From positions 124,001-188,000 of the forward strand of contig JAUIRK010000320.1 of the NCBI GenBank assembly GCA_030549495.1: a stretch of 64,000 nucleotides of DNA. Reading direction: 5' to 3'. Source of the DNA: Nectonema munidae (taxonomy: Eukaryota > Nematomorpha > Nectonematoida > Nectonematidae). How positions within the stretch are numbered: position 1 is the stretch's first letter; each line of letters starts with the position of its first letter. Positions 22,651-34,153 of the stretch are shown one piece after another. The notes under the pieces are model-generated. The model did no database searches and had not been told where the DNA came from. It saw only the letters and a list, made by a program, of their open reading frames with translations. The position numbers and the translations under genes are program-made.

Positions 22651-23158
22651 CTTTTGAACTTCGATTCCTTTGCAGCCAGCTCTTAATGAAAGATTTATTA
22701 TAAACTACATGCAATGCCCAATATATTTCAGCTTTCTTATTTCTACCATTTTCCGTTGAAAAAAAAGTTATAGGAGTGAGAGCATGCGAAGACAAAGAAG
22801 ATTCTGCAAAATTTGAATCAAATACAGAAGATTGAACGTTTGTTGAAAGAGAAGAAGTGGCAAAACTAGTAGAATTATTTGCTGTCATTTCATTTGCAGT
22901 CTCACTACAAAAAAAATCTGGAATGGAATTTTGTCTGCAAGCATTCAGAGCATTTATATGCTTTTTACTTTTAGTATGATGATTAACAATGGCACTCCTC
23001 CCCATTGTTGCTAAACTTATGTCTTTCTTACAGAATGAGCAGTAGGCTAAGTGTTTATTGTTTTGATTTTCTTTGAGCCAATTTTTCCATTCAGGTTCGT
23101 TAAGCCATTCTTTCAAAAAAGTGCTTCTCCACCCTGTTTTATTAGGCATGTAAAACAA
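22598..23158 (-). pseudogene. hAT-B transposase N-terminus with BED zinc finger
   Basis: 186 codons from the ATG at 23158. WRSTFLKEWLNEPEWKNWL is followed by YCSFCKKDISL and IVNHHTKSKKH, a BED-type C2...H-x(4-5)-H DNA-binding finger (cysteines at about residues 40 and 43). A serine/threonine-rich linker follows. The frame stops at 22598 and the protein continues in another frame from 22650, indicating a frameshift. It is the DNA-binding part of the hAT-B transposase. Confidence 0.8.
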
Positions 23159-23877
23159 AAGTTGAAGAATATTAAAAATATTAAAACAAAATATTAACTG
23201 CTAATCTAAAAATTACCTAAAAAAAGTTATATAGTGACATCTTTATTTTTATTATGAATTAATAAAATACCTTTGTGTCTCTTTTTATCAAAAGTAAGAA
23301 TACTTTAATGTGATATATTCCAGTTAACTTTAAAACAAAAAAAGAAACAAATTTGTCCTTACAAAATAAAATGCTCGTTGAAAACATTTCGAAAAATTGC
23401 ATATTTAATTTCAATAAAGCTGAAAAGAAAAAAAGTGATGCACATATTTTGATTGATGATATAAAACATAATGATAACTAAATTTCATAATAATATTGTG
23501 TATATGAATAAAAGAGTGGGTGCTTTCTCTCTACTGAATGAATATTTCCATTACAATTTTTACAAAGTTCTTGCAATCAATCAATTGCATTGTCCTATGT
23601 TTCATTGAAGAAAAACAAATTTTGATTATTTATCGTAATGAATAAAAAAGAAATAAAAGAAAAAAAATTGAAAAATCAAGGTATGATAAAGCAACAACAT
23701 TAAAAATACAGTACTGTAATATTAACTATAATCTATATCTATGTTTTTATAAATGGGTAATCTATGTTTTTATAAACATTAGTGAAATTCAAGAGGTTTT
23801 TAAGGTTTTCAATGTTTTCAAGAGGTTTTTTCAAAATTAAGAGGTTTTAAATGTTTTCAAGGTTGGTAGACACCCTG

Positions 23878-25076
23878 GGTTTAGTAGAAAAGGGGTGATA
23901 CTTTCAATATTATTAAAACTTTCGAATCTTTTTTCAAATTCATTCATGAGAGTTCTTAGACTAGCTACATATCTATCCACATTTAATCTTTTTTCAGCAT
24001 CTCTTTCGTCATCTAAATTCGGAAAATGTTTTAAGTCGCCACGTTCCATTTGTTTAAGTTGTATATTCAACTTTTCTTTAAATGAATTTACATGACTAAC
24101 CATTTCAATTATTGATTTATCTTTGCCTTGTAATTGGGTATTTAGTAGGCTTATCTTCTCAGTAACGTCGCAAAAAAAAGCTAGATCGCAGCGCCATTCT
24201 GAATCACTCAATTGAACATATTGAATTTTTTTAGTTTCAAGAAAAATGCAAACTTTTGGTAATAGTTCTCTGAAACGAGTCAAAAATTAGCACGGCTTAG
24301 CCATCTAACATCTGTGTGTAAAAGCAATTCATTGTGTTCTTCTCCACACTCTTTTAGCAAAGCACGAAACTCTCGACGCGATAAACTCTTTGACCTGATG
24401 TAGTTGACAGTTTTGAACGCTATGTCCATGACATGATCAAAGTTTAAAACTTTTGAGCATAGGACTTGATTATGTATGATGCAATGATAATCAATAAATC
24501 TGGGAAACTTTTCATCGCGCTTACAACGAGAAATAAAGCCATTATTGCAACCAGTCATTGCAGGGGCGCCATCTGTTGTAATTGAAACCAGTTTGGATAT
24601 TGGAAAATTTGTAAGTGATATAAATTCTTTGAATGAGTTGAAAATATCTTCACCTCTAGTGCGTTCATTCATCGGAATTATTGTTAACAACTCTTCTACG
24701 GCTGACATGTCAACAAAACCATTCTGATGAAAACACAGAGTTGAACAGTGCCAATATAGTCAGTCGACTCGTCAAACTGTAATGAGAGAACAACGCACTT
24801 ATCAACATTAATTTGTAGAGCTTGCTCAAGATCTTGACTGATATCCTTTGTTCTTCGCATAATAGTATTTCGTGACAATGACAGGTTATTTATACATGTC
24901 ATAATTTCGGACTTATTTTTGAAGTTTTCAAATAAAACATCTCCCGCTTTGATGAAAGCTTCTTTTACTATTTCTCCATCGCTAAAAGATTTGTTATGTT
25001 TAATTAATGTTTGAGTAATTTTGAATGAAGCGTTAATTTTGTAAAAAATTGGTATTAAGTTGAACATTATAAACAA
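23878..25076 (-). pseudogene. hAT-A transposase, central part
   Basis: Three minus-strand frames: 25076-24696 has SRNTIMRRTKDIS and LQFDESTD (first catalytic aspartate); 24708-24280 has ITTDGAPAMTGCNNGF (second aspartate), CIIHNQVL and DVRWLSR; 24283 down to about 23878 has helical sequence ending ESITPFLL. The next codons are the end of hAT-B, and the frame resumes at 20690 across the insertion. The family is the TDGAPAMTG group (ZBED5/FAM200-like). The N-terminal zinc finger is missing or lost upstream. Confidence 0.85.
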
Positions 25077-25223
25077 AATTGCAACAAAAAATTTTTTTAG
25101 GTTTTAAATTAAATATCAATTGATTATTTATGTTGACAACTATTTTTTATAATGATTTTTTTCATTAATTTCACTTTTTTACATTTCTATATTTAATTTG
25201 ATTTAATAAAATTATGACAAGCA

Positions 25224-26084
25224 TAGGGTTGCCAGACGTCCCGATTTTTCAGGACTTGTCCGAATTTATATTATTTTGTCCCGCGTCCCGAATGCACAAC
25301 TAGGGGACACCATTTGTCCCGATTTTAGCTTCCATAAAAAAAACTAGAATTATGAAATTTTTAGTTTTAAACTTAATTTTCTTATCTTATCATTTTTTAT
25401 AGAAAAAAAAGATATTTATTAAAAAAAATGTAAATTACATATGTCAAAATATTAAATATAAGGCACGTAAGTCTAGTAACTACATTTTGATATGGTTTCA
25501 AACTTAATTTTTTTATAATAACCAAAAAAACGTGTGAATTCAAAACAGAATGAGCCGCTTCAAAGATTTCAAACACGTAAATAAATAATAAAATATATTT
25601 ATTATATATGTACAGTACATTGATTAGTTAGTATGTCATGTAAATATAAAAAAAATATACATAACTATGTCAAGATGAAAAAACACATTGATATAATAAT
25701 ATGTAATTCCGACATCCGATTATTCTAGAATTTTTCAATAATCCTCTTAGTGAAGCTTACTTATATTTTGTTCATAGTCTTGATTTTGTTTTCAGCAGTA
25801 GAATTATGAAAATTGAAAAAAGAAAAAACAGTTTTATTGAAGTTCTCGTTTGCCTGAATGAAATTACGCCTATACAATAAGGTTTTATAAATATTTAACG
25901 TTACAATTAGTCAAGTTTAAACCCAATTTTATCAAAACAGCTTTGTGTGTCACGAAAAAATTCATTTGTTTAAAATTATTTATATTAATAATTTAATAAT
26001 AATTAGTTTTTATTAGTAATAAACTTAACATTATTCTGTCATAAAAGTGTCCCGATTTTTTATTTTTGAAATCTGGCAACCCTA
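25224..26084. mobile_element. Non-autonomous hAT-like MITE, 861 bp, perfect 8-bp TSD
   Basis: Ends TAGGGTTGCCAGA at 25224-25236 and TCTGGCAACCCTA at 26072-26084, perfect inverted repeats. The octamer GACAAGCA flanks both sides exactly (25216-25223 and 26085-26092), a textbook hAT target duplication. Iterated GTCCCG motifs follow just inside. No coding capacity. It lies inside hAT-A. Confidence 0.92.
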
Positions 26085-27597
26085 GACAAGCATGCCCTTC
26101 AAATAGAAAAAATTCAAGCAAGGATGTTATTTTTCTTAAGTTACTGTGTCGAATAACTGAAAGATTTAAAATAGATTTAGTAATTTTGTATACTTCATTA
26201 TAGTAAATGTGTCACACGTGCATATAAAAAGACTAAATTAGAATTTTTTTAACATTGACTTCAAAGGTTGCTATAAACACAAATTAGAATTTTTTATATT
26301 CAACTTTCATAGAAACTTGCATATGGTTACTATTGTTCAGTAAGGCAAAATGAAACACTGAATTAACGAAAAAAAAATAAATTATAAGTAGATTAAAAAA
26401 AATTTTCTTAATAGATCTGACAAAAAATACACATCACAAAATTCTACTTAATACTTTTCATTTAAATTATCAATTATTGCTTTATTACATAAGATTAAAT
26501 TTAATATAATTCTCCTATTTCAAACCTTAAAAAAAAATTTTTTTTTTTAAATTGTAGTCATAAAAGTAAAAATTTTTTTTATTTCGATATACCAAAAAAA
26601 CAGTCCTACTAAATGTCTTGGTGTCACAATATGTCTAAAAGAATTCTAAAAATATTTAAAAAGGTTCATAGTCGCAACGTCGGAAACCAAAATGTCCGAG
26701 ACGAAAACGTCCTAAAACCAAAACGTCCGAAAAGAAAGCGTGTTAAATCCAAAATGTCTTAAAATCTAAACATCTTAGAATTAAAGAGTTCTAAAACCAA
26801 AAAGCTTAAACTGAATTGTTTAGAACTCTTAGGTCGTTTAGATTTCAAGATATTTTGGACATAGGATGTATTGCCTTTGGACGTTTTTCTTCAAATGTTT
26901 TAGTTTTCAGGCGTTTTGTTTTCGTACGTTTTGACCAGGAATCATTACAGAATAAACAAATTTGACATTTTGCATTGTAAGCGTAAAAACTTTTTACCGA
27001 AAAAAGACTAATTTATAAATTTAATGCACTTACAAAGACACAAGCAAAATTTTATAGGTGGTAAAACGCAAAGAACAATGTTGAAAATAATGTTCAACTT
27101 CTGATTTTTAAAATTTATATCATCACTCAGACCAATTCTACTGCATGATGAAAAGATAATCAAAGTTAAATAAATAGCATACCACCGAAAATAATATACG
27201 CTTCTCAAAGCTCTTAATTGGTAACATAAATACATAGGTTTGCAACATATAGTTGTCATACCCAACATATAATGATAATACAATGTCCTTAATTTCCTCA
27301 TCATCTTGAAAAATATGAGGATTATTTATGAAAGGGAAGTGTGATGTTGCGCATAGAAAAATGTTAGCCTAAAATAAGAAATCTTTATCAATATGATTGA
27401 TTATTAACTATGCGAAAAATTGGGAAAATGCAACTTCATGAAACATTCACATAGATAATATGATAGAAACGGAAATACATAAGAAAAAAATTGATCCAAC
27501 AATTAATTTCTGGTTTATTCCTTAATTGTTTATAAACTACTTGAGGTCTACTTTCTTGAGCTTGGCGGTCGACTAGTCGACTTCTTGGACACCTCTG
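26085..27597. other. Right part of hAT-A without recognisable coding
   Basis: It contains the fold-back repeat above. The 98-codon minus-strand frame at 27008-27304 is hydrophobic and unrecognised. The right terminus of hAT-A ends at 27597. Confidence 0.5.
26664..26940. repeat. Fold-back element with iterated AAAACGTCCGA motifs
   Basis: The left half carries CCAAAATGTCCGAGACGAAA, then CGTCCTAAAACCAAAACGTCCG. The right half carries the inverted motifs GGACGTTTTTCTTC, TTTTAGTTTTCAGGCGTTTT and CGTACGTTTTGACC. The same end structure bounds the 3.7-kb piggyBac-bearing element at 37249-40953, so this looks like a short non-autonomous relative. No clear target duplication. Confidence 0.6.
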
Positions 27598-27967
27598 CTG
27601 TATAGTACCTATAGACAGATTTTTTTGGTTAAAGAAATTTCTATCCTGGAAAAAAGTCCTGTCTTTAAGTATATAATTTAGTTAAGAAACCTTTGAAAAT
27701 TTTATCATTGAATCTTATTTACTTTCTGAATATTTTATTTGTTTTAATTTCATTTTTATTTTAGAAATATTCAGTTACTCTCTTTTTTAAACGGTTGTCA
27801 TTACTGGGAGTTTCCTTTTTATAAAACAGTCTCAACGTGATGAATTCAGATTTGAAATATAAATTTATCTTTTGTGAAAATAAAATTTTGAATTCTTTTA
27901 TTTCATTTTATGGGTTTTTATTTTATAAATTCGTTGTGCAACAAATCTAAGTGATTACTAATATGCA

Positions 27968-28124
27968 CCAAGTATGAGGTAAATGTACCGTGGGTGTGTT
28001 TTCATTGACAAGACACTGATGTACCGCTTATGTCAAACTACGAACAAATTGGTATCGATGAGGAATCGAAACCAGAGGCTTCCGTGCTGAGTCCATCATC
28101 TCAACTAACCTGCCATGCCACCGA
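27968..28124 (-). repeat. tRNA-derived SINE, copy 2 (inverted)
   Basis: Reverse complement of the 18477-18630 copy. Read on the minus strand: GGTGGCATGGCAGGTTAGTT, then GGTTTCGATTCCTC (B box) and ATCGATACCAATTTGTTC. The tRNA-like closing TACC is better kept here than in copy 1. Confidence 0.75.
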
Positions 28125-29104
28125 TAATAGAAATATCCTATGCATTAGAGGCTCGCAATAACGAACTTCTGGTTATAACGAAAGAACTTCGCGTCCTCCG
28201 CATATTTAATGAGCTTCTATTATTGAAAATCACATCACGCGTGCCAGTTAGTTTTCCATTCATAAATCGGTTATTGTGAAAGAGTAATGGCGAGTGACCG
28301 TTGTAATTTGGTAAATAAACACGGCCTATTTCTCGTATTATTGTCATGCTTTTAGCATCTTTATTTTAAAATCATTCTTACTTGAGTTTCTACTCAATAA
28401 TACACATTGCTCATATAAATGTATACCTAAATTCCAGAGTTCGAAATGGCTACACCGTCCCGCAAGGTGTTATCAGTTGATTACAATCTACGTATCATCG
28501 ATCGTTACAGCATCATGAATTATATGTTTTGTCAATACTCAACACTGATGTAAACTATTTTGTAAAACAAGTACAGTTTTTCATGTTTTAGTTTACTCTC
28601 AGTGTAGCCCAAGTTTGTTGGGGTACCGCCAGACAGCACAGACGTTCGCTTGATAAAAAGATGATCAGAAGATATCAATGACATAACATGTTGCAAATCA
28701 TTTGCTAGGTTTGGAGGATCTAGACTTTTGCTAGAGTACTTTAAATTGTAAATTAATTTTGAATCGCGAGGAATATTTTCTTCTGACTTGAGAGTTTTAG
28801 GGGAATCTGTTTTAAGTTTGCCCTTATTGTATTCAAAGACAGGGATTTGTCTTTATGAATGCCTCCGATCTTGGCAATTACCATAAGATATATCAAGGTA
28901 TAAACCTATATATTCATAAATACAGTGATTGAAAAGATGAACAAAATTATCTGGATGCTTAAAATTTCAAACTCTTCTTTTGCATGAAGGAGCAACTTTT
29001 AAAGAAGAATAATACCTATGTAGTATTATCAAACACATTTGTGTATAAAACTTTCCTTTATTTTCCATTGTATTTATTAAATGTATCTTACTGGACATTT
29101 ACAC
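28125..29104. other. No gene seen
   Basis: Intergenic, AT-rich, no repeat or gene that I can support. Confidence 0.45.
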
Positions 29105-29830
29105 CTAAGCACCGCAATTGTTATTGAAACTATTTTTATGGCTTCTCTTAACTATAAAGAAGACATTCTCTTTATGCTGATAAACATGATTCAAAGATTC
29201 ATACTGTGATTCTAACAACTTAACTATCTCTGAAGTCGATAAAAATCCTTTTATTTCATTCTTTTTCAGAAATTCTGTTTTTATTATAAGAGATGGAAAG
29301 GTAAAATTTGTTTCGGTTAATGTATTTTCCATTTTTCTCTTTATATTTTTATATTCATCAAACGAAGGTTATGACAACAGCTTCGACAAACACATGCCGT
29401 CCTTTTGATGATTAAGAAGAAAAATGTCACTATATTTATCATTAGTAAAGCTAACAAGTGGAACGAAATGGTTGGGTATAAAATATTGAATCGCAATATA
29501 ATTGGAATTTGTCCATAATATTTTAAAACTTTCCAAATTGGAATATTTATTTCTTAGGGAAAACAAATGATTTAGAATATCAAACACTAAATCTTTTTTA
29601 TTTATCGAAGGGTATACTAAAGTTATAGGATGATCTAAAACTATCGCAGTAGCCATTATAGTGTATACAGAGGTCCATAAGCGCAAAAAACAAATATTAT
29701 GACATTCCTAATCAATTCCTCTTGAAACTTTATAAATATTATTCTCCAAAACAAAGATTATATAGTATTCTTTGGATAAGTTAAGTTCAAGTGCAGTCTT
29801 TATTCTCAGTTCAGTGGATAACTTTCGTTA
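29105..29830 (-). pseudogene. Vertnin/OTU-like protein fragment
   Basis: Minus strand. Broken frames between about 29830 and 29690 read ELRIKTALELNLSKEYY. The frame 29686-29369 reads WTSVYTIMATAIVLDHPI, LVYPSINK, FKILWTN and PNHFVPLVSF. The order 'ELR.+t..EL', 'W.....a.vl..pi..vyP.vn', 'lWt', 'W.pNHFVPLv' is that of vertnin-type proteins related to OTU cysteine peptidases, in which NHFVPL carries the histidine. The downstream frame 29332-29105 may be its continuation. Frames are broken, so this is a relic, perhaps moved by a transposon. The family assignment comes from memory of the motif order only. Confidence 0.45.
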
Positions 29831-30310
29831 CTACAAAGAAGTATGAAGATGGAATTGAAAAACAATTACCATCAGGAGTTGTTGAGATTGGAGTTAGACC
29901 AGATACATGGATCAGATTTGATGGATAATCTACTGTAAATGGTTCATTGTATTTTTTATCATTGGGTAAATTACCGTTAGTAACAAAATATTTTACAAAA
30001 AAATTGTTTTCACATCATAGACTATACGGTATCTCCTTCAAAAGTTGTAGAAAATTAAATTTATTATTTATAGTTAGACATTAATACATATATACTTCGA
30101 TGAGAAATGTTTATACTCAATAAAACAGCTCAGGTAGGCTGATGGAGCCAACATTAGGGATTGATGTTCTCCATGAATTCACACATGAATGTCACAAGAT
30201 TTCTTATCCAGAAAAAAATCGAAGTGAGGATAGATCACTCTTGAAAATGACCATTTGAACATCAATTTCAGCTCTAAAATTAAATGAATTAAATATATTC
30301 TATACATAAA

Positions 30311-30985
30311 GCTATCCTCAAATAAAAATTCTGTTTTATTCTATCAAGAGAGGTAAAATCATCCAACCCAGGACTGGAGGGAGGAGGAGGGGGGGGGGGT
30401 AAGAGTAAGGGAATAGACTATTTTTAAGGACTAAGAGTAAGAATAAGGAAATATCTAGTTCTTTTAAATTGCATAGAAAAAATTATAATGAGATAATAGT
30501 TTGATTGGTTCATACATGAAAGCAAACATATCTTAAAAATTTCAAGCATTTTTAATAAATAAGATTTTTGTTTTACTTTAGATGAAACTATAAACATAAC
30601 GAAAAAAACGCGCTGAAATACAGTTTTTTGTTAGAAGCATACTTTTTCTCTAAATGTAACTTTCAAAAAAGCTATCCTGAAATCAAAATTCTGATTCATT
30701 CTATCAAGAGAGCTAAAATCATCCAACCCAGGAATGAGAGGTAAGAGTAAGAAGTAAGAGAATAGACTATTTTAAGGACTAAGTGTAAGAATAAGGAGTA
30801 AGAAAATATCTAGTTCTATTAAATTGCAGAGAAAAAATTATCGGAATAAAAGAATACTTTGATTGGTTAATACATGAAAGCAAATATATCTTAAAATACT
30901 AAACATTTTAAAATTTTCAAGCATTTTTTATAAATAAAATTAGTAATTGAAAATTACATACTTTAGATGCACCTATAGACATAAC
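30311..30985 (+). repeat. Direct duplication, about 290-315 bp unit, 360-bp spacing
   Basis: GCTATCCTCAAATAAAAATT at 30311 recurs as GCTATCCTGAAATCAAAATT at 30671. Each copy continues through CCAACCCAGGA, TAAGAGTAAG and GGAATAGACT- or GAATAGACT-like text, then TACATGAAAGCAAA. The copies differ by many small indels. A 60-base segment (30607-30668) separates them. Confidence 0.8.
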
Positions 30986-31142
30986 AAACTTGGGCAAAAA
31001 TAAAAGTATAAAAAAAAAGTTAAAAAATTTTGATCAATAGATTGAGATAACAAAATTTTTCTTTATAAAATCATTTTTCATTTTTAAAAGTTATATTTAG
31101 TGAAAAGGTATGCTTCTAACAAAAAACTGTATCTTAGCGCGT
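30607..31142. repeat. Fold-back element with about 60-bp inverted arms
   Basis: CGCGCTGAAATACAGTTTTT starts the left arm (30607-30668). The right arm (31080-31142), read in reverse, begins CGCGCTAAGATACAGTTTTT and continues GTTAGAAGCATAC...CTAAAT. The arms are about 88 percent identical by eye. The second copy of the direct duplication lies between them. Confidence 0.75.
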
Positions 31143-31194
31143 CCGAGCACGTATCAGAGCGTTTTTTAGTACTACCCCCTTCTTCACCACAAGC

Positions 31195-31290
31195 CAGAGG
31201 TGGGGAACTTTTTTATGCATGAAGGCTACCTTACAATTCATCGTCCCTCTTAGAGGCCGCACTGAACAAATTACTATTTTTTCAGTTATT
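31195..31290. mobile_element. Single hAT-like element end
   Basis: CAGAGGTGGGGAACTTTTTT, then ATGCATGAAGGCTAC and AGAGGCCGCACTGAACAAAT, closely resembles hAT termini of the CAGGGGTGGGGAACCTTTTT type. No opposite end was found. Confidence 0.5.
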
Positions 31291-31683
31291 TTATCCCCTT
31301 GTACAACATTTAATAATAATAATCAAATAAAAGAACTTATACAAGCCCTTTATAATTATGAATGTAGACACCCTCTCAAACATTATGTTTTTCGTCCTAA
31401 AAATAAAAATATGAACAAGCCATTGTCTTTAAAGTTCCCAAATACTGGAATACTTTGATTCGATTAATAGAGGAAAATATTGAGGATTCATATTCGAAAC
31501 TTTTGCTTAAGATCAAAAATTACTTACTTAGTCATTACGTAATCTCTTGTAGTCCAACTTGCTATATCTGTAATAGGTCTTAAATAATGTATAACTATCG
31601 ATTTTTTTTTCTGTATAAAACTGAGTCCATTTATAGATGTATTTATATGAAGATTTATATATATATATATATATATATTCTCA

Positions 31684-32180
31684 TAACCTGTACGGTTGAA
31701 CGCGGGTAGACAACTTGCGTGTTATCTCCAACCCGTATATTACGATGATTCTTCTCCAACCTGTATTCTACGATGATTCATCTCCAAACTATATACTACA
31801 ATGATTCATCTCCAACCTGTATACTACGATAATTCATCTCCAACCTGTATACTACGATGATTCATCTTTAACCTGTATACTACGATGGTTTCTATTCCAT
31901 GTACAAATAACTAGGGAGACAATGTTTAACTTTCAGTTCACATTCTGCTAGATGTAAGATTTGATATACCTCATTCGGGGAGACGATGCTACATAAGTTA
32001 TTACCTATAAACATTATACCTTTATACTACGATGGTTCATCTCCAACCTGTATACCGCGATAATTCATTGGTTCATCTCCAACCTGTATACCGCGATAAT
32101 TCATCTCCAACCTATCAGTTCATATTTTGCTAGATGTAAGATTTGATATACCTCATTCGGGGAGAGGATGTTAGATAAGT
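31684..32180. repeat. Complex minisatellite, about 29-bp and longer units
   Basis: The unit ACGATGATTCATCTCCAACC plus TGTATACT is repeated about five times at 31740-31890 and again at 32025-32115. Two longer blocks beginning TTTGCTAGATG or TCTGCTAGATG (31945 and 32127), with ATTTGATATACCTCATTCGG, form a higher-order repeat. A (TA)n run precedes at 31656-31676. Confidence 0.8.
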
Positions 32181-32412
32181 TATTAATTTTTTCACGATAT
32201 TAAATAATATATTTTATCAAATAATCAAAATAAAATTCTTTTATCAAAGAATCAAAAAATATCAAACTTTCTGTTCATATTTTGCTACCTCATACGATGT
32301 TATAAAAGTTATTACCTATACTTTGCAATTTGCACGATTTTAAATATTATATTTGTCGAATAATCAAAGAATCGAAAAATGTTCAAATCAAAAAATATTT
32401 ATTCTTTTTAAA

Positions 32413-32526
32413 TATATCGTTGGCTCCCCTTACTTTTAGTTTCGTATGTGCATAATTTGATAAAAATTAATTATTAAAGACTAGGTTTATCTTTCAATTT
32501 TAAAAGTAAGGGGAGCCAACGATATA
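32413..32526. repeat. Hairpin MITE, copy A
   Basis: A 26-base arm beginning TATATCGTTGGCTCCCCTTA (32413-32438) is perfectly reverse-complementary to 32501-32526. A second copy at 41783-41894 has its loop in the opposite orientation, while its left flank matches the left flank here. Confidence 0.85.
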
Positions 32527-34153
32527 AAAAAAATATATATATCATTTTTTGTAAAAAAAAAAGTATTTTGATTTTGATCTAGTGCAAATGTCGACTTCGA
32601 ATATCGGTTTCTTATATCTTTTTTTGTAGATTTTATGAGTTTTAACACGAGAGATAACTCTTCATAAATTTTAGTCATTATCTTTTGAAATTTCAAAAAT
32701 ATAAAGTTGTTAGACAACCGATAATATTTTTTTTGGCCAAATATTTCTTTAAAATTTGTTTTTTGTTAAGGCTTACTTTTTCTAATGAATCTTTTGAGGA
32801 ATATTTGAAATGTAATTTTTGTTTCATTAGCAAATTTTCCAGTGTAGGGGTGCGGTTAAATATTTTTATCTCACATTACTTTTTCTTGAAAGCTACAAAG
32901 TATTCCCTATTGCTTAAGACCCAAATTAACATGTTTTTGCTAGGTTAAAAACTATCGTATATAACCGATGTTTTTTCTTTGATATAGAACCGAGTTTTCC
33001 AAATGTGTAAATTTTTCCCGGGAGTTGGGAATTTGAGGCTACAATGGAGAAATATTTACACTGTTTATTAATAAAAAATCCTTGATGTATATTTACCATA
33101 ATATCTTAGAGGGTGATGTGTATTCTAGATAAACGGCCCGTATTTAGCAGATTCTGCATTTTCACAACAATATCCACATGCTATGACGCATAAACAGTTG
33201 GGCATATTTATAAATATTATTTATTTATTTTATATTTTTAATGTCATTGAAAAGAAAATTGTATCAAATATTTTCTTTTGACTATAATTCAACTATTTTG
33301 TCTAGCGCGGTACACAAATTCCTACGTCTGTTGTGTATTAATATATTAAAAACCCTCTTTAATGGCTAAATTGTTTTCAATCGCTTCATTACTGACAAAA
33401 GAATTGATCAGGAGTTTCTTTTTCCGTAGACTAGAGATATCAACAAAGGAAGTTATAATGACAGTAGTTGACGATTTTTTTCAACAGTTAGAAGAAACTG
33501 GAAAGGGGTATACATCTCATTTGATTGGTTCACGATCAGAATTCATAGTTATTATGGAGTAGAAGCAATCAGATTTGAAAGTAATCGCTGGCTTGGTAGA
33601 GAAGTTGATGCTAAACACACTTCTCTTATTTTAAACACAAATCGATGACTTTCAAAAGGAAAAATGCTCTCCCTGCTATTTGAACTGTTGGAAAAAGTAA
33701 AATCGTTTTTGAGTTTGAACAACAAGGTTGACCTTCTGGTAGTCTTCAGTTTCTTCACTAAGGATGGATTTATAACATGAATGGCTCATCTTGCTGTTAT
33801 TTTTGAAATAGTGAACTGTATTATTCAAATGACTATTCAAATAACCCTTCTTCATTATTATTATTACTATTATCATCATTTTTGTTTATAAACTTACACA
33901 TAATATCTTTTCATTTAACCATAATTATCTGTCATAGTTATATTTATTTTTGTCATTAATTATTTGTCATTAACACTTCTCTGAACATCACAATTCTTCT
34001 ATTCTATTAATATAGACTTTTCTTTTACTATGCAAATTCTTATATATATATATATATGTAGTTATGTCTTTTCACGCGCTATTTGTTGAATAAAAGCTCC
34101 AGCCTTTCAGATTCTTTCTATTCATCACAATTTTATTCAACATCCAACCCTTT
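32527..34153. other. Intergenic, no gene recognised
   Basis: AT-rich. A (TA)n run lies at about 34042-34057. An AATAAA at 34090 just before the gag frame could be part of a decayed LTR, but no LTR pair is visible. Short open frames at 33362-33562 and 33552-33879 are not recognised. Confidence 0.45.

Larger units (their letters stand above)
20691..23877 (-). mobile_element. hAT transposon B, nested in hAT-A
   Basis: The ends are CAGGGTGTCTACCAA at 20691-20705 and TTGGTAGACACCCTG at 23863-23877, a perfect 15-bp inverted repeat. Subterminal AAGAGGTTTT motifs are repeated just inside both ends. Element length is 3187 bp. It interrupts the transposase of hAT-A, whose reading frame resumes on the far side. 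Both flanks share GTTTA next to the ends, a decayed target duplication. A nearly full transposase is present in broken frames on the minus strand. Confidence 0.9.
20106..27597 (-). mobile_element. hAT transposon A, about 7.5 kb with nested insertions
   Basis: Left end CAGGGGTGGCCAAAC at 20106; right end TTGGACACCTCTG ending at 27597. Read inward these are imperfect inverted repeats of CAGNGGTGNCCAA type. The flanking octamers TTATATAG (20098-20105) and CTGTATAG (27598-27605) agree at 6 of 8 bases, as expected for an old hAT target duplication. Inside on the minus strand lies a hAT transposase split by a second hAT (20691-23877). An 861-bp MITE (25224-26084) and a fold-back repeat (about 26664-26940) are also inside. 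All three inserts are therefore younger than this element. Confidence 0.8.
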
